Below, in pieces: positions 6,143 through 6,259 of a DNA stretch of 6,259 nucleotides (position 1 is the stretch's first letter; each line of letters begins with the position of its first letter). The notes below the pieces were generated by a model that was not told the DNA's origin, did no database searches, and was given only the letters and a program-made list of their open reading frames with translations. This DNA comes from UBA1738 sp964388835. Lineage in GTDB: Bacteria; Bacillota; Clostridia; UBA1381. The translations under genes and the position numbers were made by a program. The stretch lies in the NCBI GenBank assembly GCA_964388835.1, contig CAYMBZ010000077.1, positions 1 to 6,259 on the forward strand, written 5' to 3'.

Positions 6143-6189
6143 ATTAATTCCCCATTTCTGTTTGATTTAAAAAAATAACTTTTCAAATT

Positions 6190-6218
6190 ATTATACAACA
6201 AATTATGTATAATGTCAA
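6190..6218 (-). promoter_or_regulatory. Perfect-consensus sigma-A promoter of asnA
   Basis: On the minus strand, TTGACA (6218-6213), a 17-base spacer and TATAAT (6195-6190) match the consensus exactly. Transcription would start near 6183, leaving a leader of about 40 bases. That is too short for an asparagine T-box riboswitch, so any amino-acid control must act elsewhere. Such a strong core promoter suggests high basal expression or repression by a bound protein. Confidence 0.9.
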
Positions 6219-6230
6219 TGTTTTTTAATA

Positions 6231-6259
6231 GTAGTTCTACAAACGTTGTAGGTTTACAA
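6231..6259. promoter_or_regulatory. Overlapping inverted repeats resembling a repressor operator
   Basis: CTACAAACGTTGTAG (6237-6251) is an inverted repeat with six-base arms around ACG. Its right arm is reused in TTGTA-GGTT-TACAA (6246-6259), and its left arm in GTAG-TT-CTAC (6231-6240). The alternating TACAA/TTGTA half-sites start 13 bases upstream of the asnA -35 box. TACA/TGTA half-sites are typical of BlaI/MecI/CopY-type winged-helix repressors, although the spacing here differs from the textbook operator. The array may continue past the window edge and control a rightward gene, asnA, or both. Confidence 0.5.

Noticed and set aside
6143..6183. T-box or other riboswitch controlling asnA
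   Set aside because: The leader is only about 40 bases from the perfect promoter, too short for a specifier stem and antiterminator.

Overview
The window looks like an ordinary chromosomal segment of a low-to-moderate-GC Firmicute, most likely a member of the Clostridia. The grounds are AGGAGG-type ribosome binding sites, sigma-A promoters close to the Gram-positive consensus, TTG and GTG starts, and a SpoIIM-like gene next to a XerD-like recombinase. That last pair is also close together in Bacillus subtilis (from memory). No mobile element, CRISPR array, tRNA or rRNA is visible. I do not see an undescribed multi-gene system. The unusual points are at the level of catalytic residues and non-coding structure.

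Layout, left to right. Positions 17-1940 (+) hold a compact gene run: ribonuclease HII (rnhB), a YraN/UPF0102 nuclease-fold protein overlapping it by 4 bp, and a cytoplasmic M19 (membrane-dipeptidase family) peptidase 26 bp further on. An AT-rich gap with a TATAAT promoter (2014-2042) precedes a class I aspartate-type aminotransferase (2110-3300). A strong hairpin followed by a T-rich run lies at 3329-3381. It looks like the aminotransferase terminator, yet its 3' arm also contains the ribosome binding site of the next gene, which I place at a TTG start (3380). That gene encodes a small multi-pass membrane protein of the SpoIIM family. An extended -10 promoter (3982-3990) then drives a XerD-like tyrosine recombinase (4034-4924), in which two positions of the usual catalytic set are substituted.

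Positions 4925-5134 are non-coding, between convergent genes. They contain two tandem intrinsic terminators for the minus strand and an AT-rich nested inverted repeat (5066-5121). On the minus strand, 5135-6142 is asparagine synthetase A (asnA), with a GTG start and a perfect TTGACA-N17-TATAAT promoter. At the right edge, 6231-6259, overlapping inverted repeats built from TACAA/TTGTA half-sites look like a repressor operator, possibly for a gene outside the window.

Functionally the genes are housekeeping: removal of RNA from DNA (rnhB), a probable nucleic-acid role (yraN), dipeptide hydrolysis, aspartate/glutamate transamination, engulfment or membrane function (SpoIIM-like), chromosome dimer resolution or another recombination role (XerD-like), and asparagine formation from aspartate and ammonia (asnA). 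The aminotransferase and asnA meet at aspartate, but they have separate promoters on opposite strands.
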